In this document: positions 63,599 through 64,000 of the stretch, piece after piece
How the letters are laid out: each line of letters opens with the position of its first letter
Numbering within the stretch: the stretch's first letter is position 1
Assembly: GCA_017442155.1 (NCBI GenBank)
Contig: JAFSAU010000003.1
Span: forward strand, 1 to 64,000
Direction: 5' to 3'
DNA from: Clostridia bacterium
GTDB lineage: Bacteria > Bacillota > Clostridia > UMGS1883 > UMGS1540
DNA length: 64,000 nt
Translations under genes and position numbers: made by a program
The notes under the pieces: model-generated
What the model was told of the DNA's origin: nothing
Database searches by the model: none
The model's input: only the letters and a program-made list of their open reading frames with translations

Positions 63599-63802
63599 CT
63601 AATCAATCGAATAATCTTCTTTTTCGTACTTAGTAAAATCCATATTACGAAGTCGACCCACCTGCATTTTGAATGGATCGAAAACAAACTTGGAACAAAG
63701 ATATTCTCTGCTCACAACTCCACGTTCACGGCACATTGTTTTTTTTACCACAGGCATGTAAATTCCTTTTTCACAGTAACGACAGCATTTGTATTCGCTC
63801 AT
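63599..63802 (-). CDS. 67-aa cysteine-containing small protein between two PfkB genes
   Basis: The ORF begins MSEYKCCRYCEKGIYMP and has Cys at CCRYC, TMCRERG and YLCSKF, possibly a zinc site, then a charged tail. I do not recognise a named family. GGAG precedes ATG 63802; the frame extends to 63838, inside the preceding kinase gene. It lies 4 nt after that gene and 11 nt before the other kinase, so all three are one unit. Confidence 0.75.
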   Translation of the reverse strand: MSEYKCCRYCEKGIYMPVVKKTMCRERGVVSREYLCSKFVFDPFKMQVGRLRNMDFTKYEKEDYSID

Positions 63803-63806
63803 TATA

Positions 63807-64000
63807 TTACTCCATGATTTCAACTGTAACTTTTCCAAAATCCTGTTTCAGATTTTCAAAATCAGGGATATCGGTTCCTTCCGTCTGAATCTTGGCTGTA
63901 GCAAACGCCATCGCATATTGCAGTGCTTCGGCGGCATCCTCTGTTACAGTCAATCCGTACAGATAACCGCACAAAAAGCTGTCTCCCGCACCAACAGTGC
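63807..64000 (-). CDS. PfkB family carbohydrate kinase, C-terminal part (5' end outside window)
   Basis: The last 64 codons are visible, ending at TAA 63807-63809. VGAGDSFLCGYLYGLTVTED is the PfkB anion hole and catalytic Asp, and the tail reads FENLKQDFGKVTVEIME. The upstream part is outside the window. It is probably a paralogue of the 62640 kinase. Confidence 0.9.
   Translation of the reverse strand, partial: TVGAGDSFLCGYLYGLTVTEDAAEALQYAMAFATAKIQTEGTDIPDFENLKQDFGKVTVEIME

Noticed and set aside
1..64000. CRISPR array, tRNA, rRNA, insertion sequence or prophage
   Set aside because: No repeat-spacer pattern, RNA gene, transposase or phage structural gene was recognised; the Xer-type recombinase sits among housekeeping genes.

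Overview
The window looks like chromosome of a Gram-positive, low-to-moderate GC anaerobe of the class Clostridia. The reasons are the ctsR-mcsA-mcsB-clpC operon with a classical CtsR operator, sigma-A promoters (TTGACA / TATAAT, 16-17 bp spacing), strong AGGAGG ribosome sites, S-layer-homology (SLH) surface proteins, gdpP, yybS, fakA, Asp23-type proteins and a C+ form ribosomal protein L31. No rRNA, tRNA, CRISPR array or insertion sequence was found. Species assignment is not possible by eye.

Layout. 1-5459 (+) is a glycan-related block: the tail of an SLH protein, a decayed fragment, a clan-A type glycoside hydrolase, a Gfo/Idh/MocA oxidoreductase and a neutral-ceramidase-like hydrolase. 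5575-11616 (-) holds the protein-arginine-phosphorylation/ClpC stress operon and birA-bioY for biotin. 11716-13502 (+) holds an overlooked 55-codon ORF, luxS and a XerC/D-type recombinase. 13569-27519 (-) is a long housekeeping stretch in several transcription units: dprA; yybS-gdpP-rplI-dnaB-tilS-hpt; ftsH, M18 peptidase, acyl-ACP thioesterase, ruvCAB. 27664-33508 (+) holds galE, an HD hydrolase, an M20 peptidase and a 1000-aa SLH protein without an evident enzyme domain, which meets a second Gfo/Idh gene head-on. 34592-38135 (+) is tig-clpP-clpX; the trigger factor has an unusual lysine/threonine/alanine tail.

38283-39747 (-) is a scar of two broken glycosidase-like genes fused end to end. 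39873-47769 (-) is a cluster of three secreted modular proteins, two of them paralogous TIM-barrel enzymes, one of which carries SLH repeats. A divergent AraC-family activator gene (47945-48769) probably controls the cluster. 48831-53094 (-) is a spermidine/putrescine ABC operon led by its own cupin-HTH repressor. 53292-54528 (-) is an orphan sodium-pump decarboxylase beta subunit with a 41-aa gamma-like partner. 54691-64000 holds an M14 peptidoglycan peptidase, cysK, fakA, an Asp23 protein, an SbcC/SbcD-like (YhaN/YhaO-like) pair, rpmE and two PfkB sugar kinases.

The most surprising points are an in-frame TGA at the conserved glycine codon 4 of an otherwise intact rpmE; the trigger-factor tail; the structured 55-codon ORF ahead of luxS; the minimal oadG-oadB pair; the modular surface-glycosidase family; and several clean palindromes sitting exactly at promoters or ribosome sites. 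I read starts by ribosome-site spacing, so several differ from the longest possible reading frame. No homology search was run: family names rest on motif recognition.
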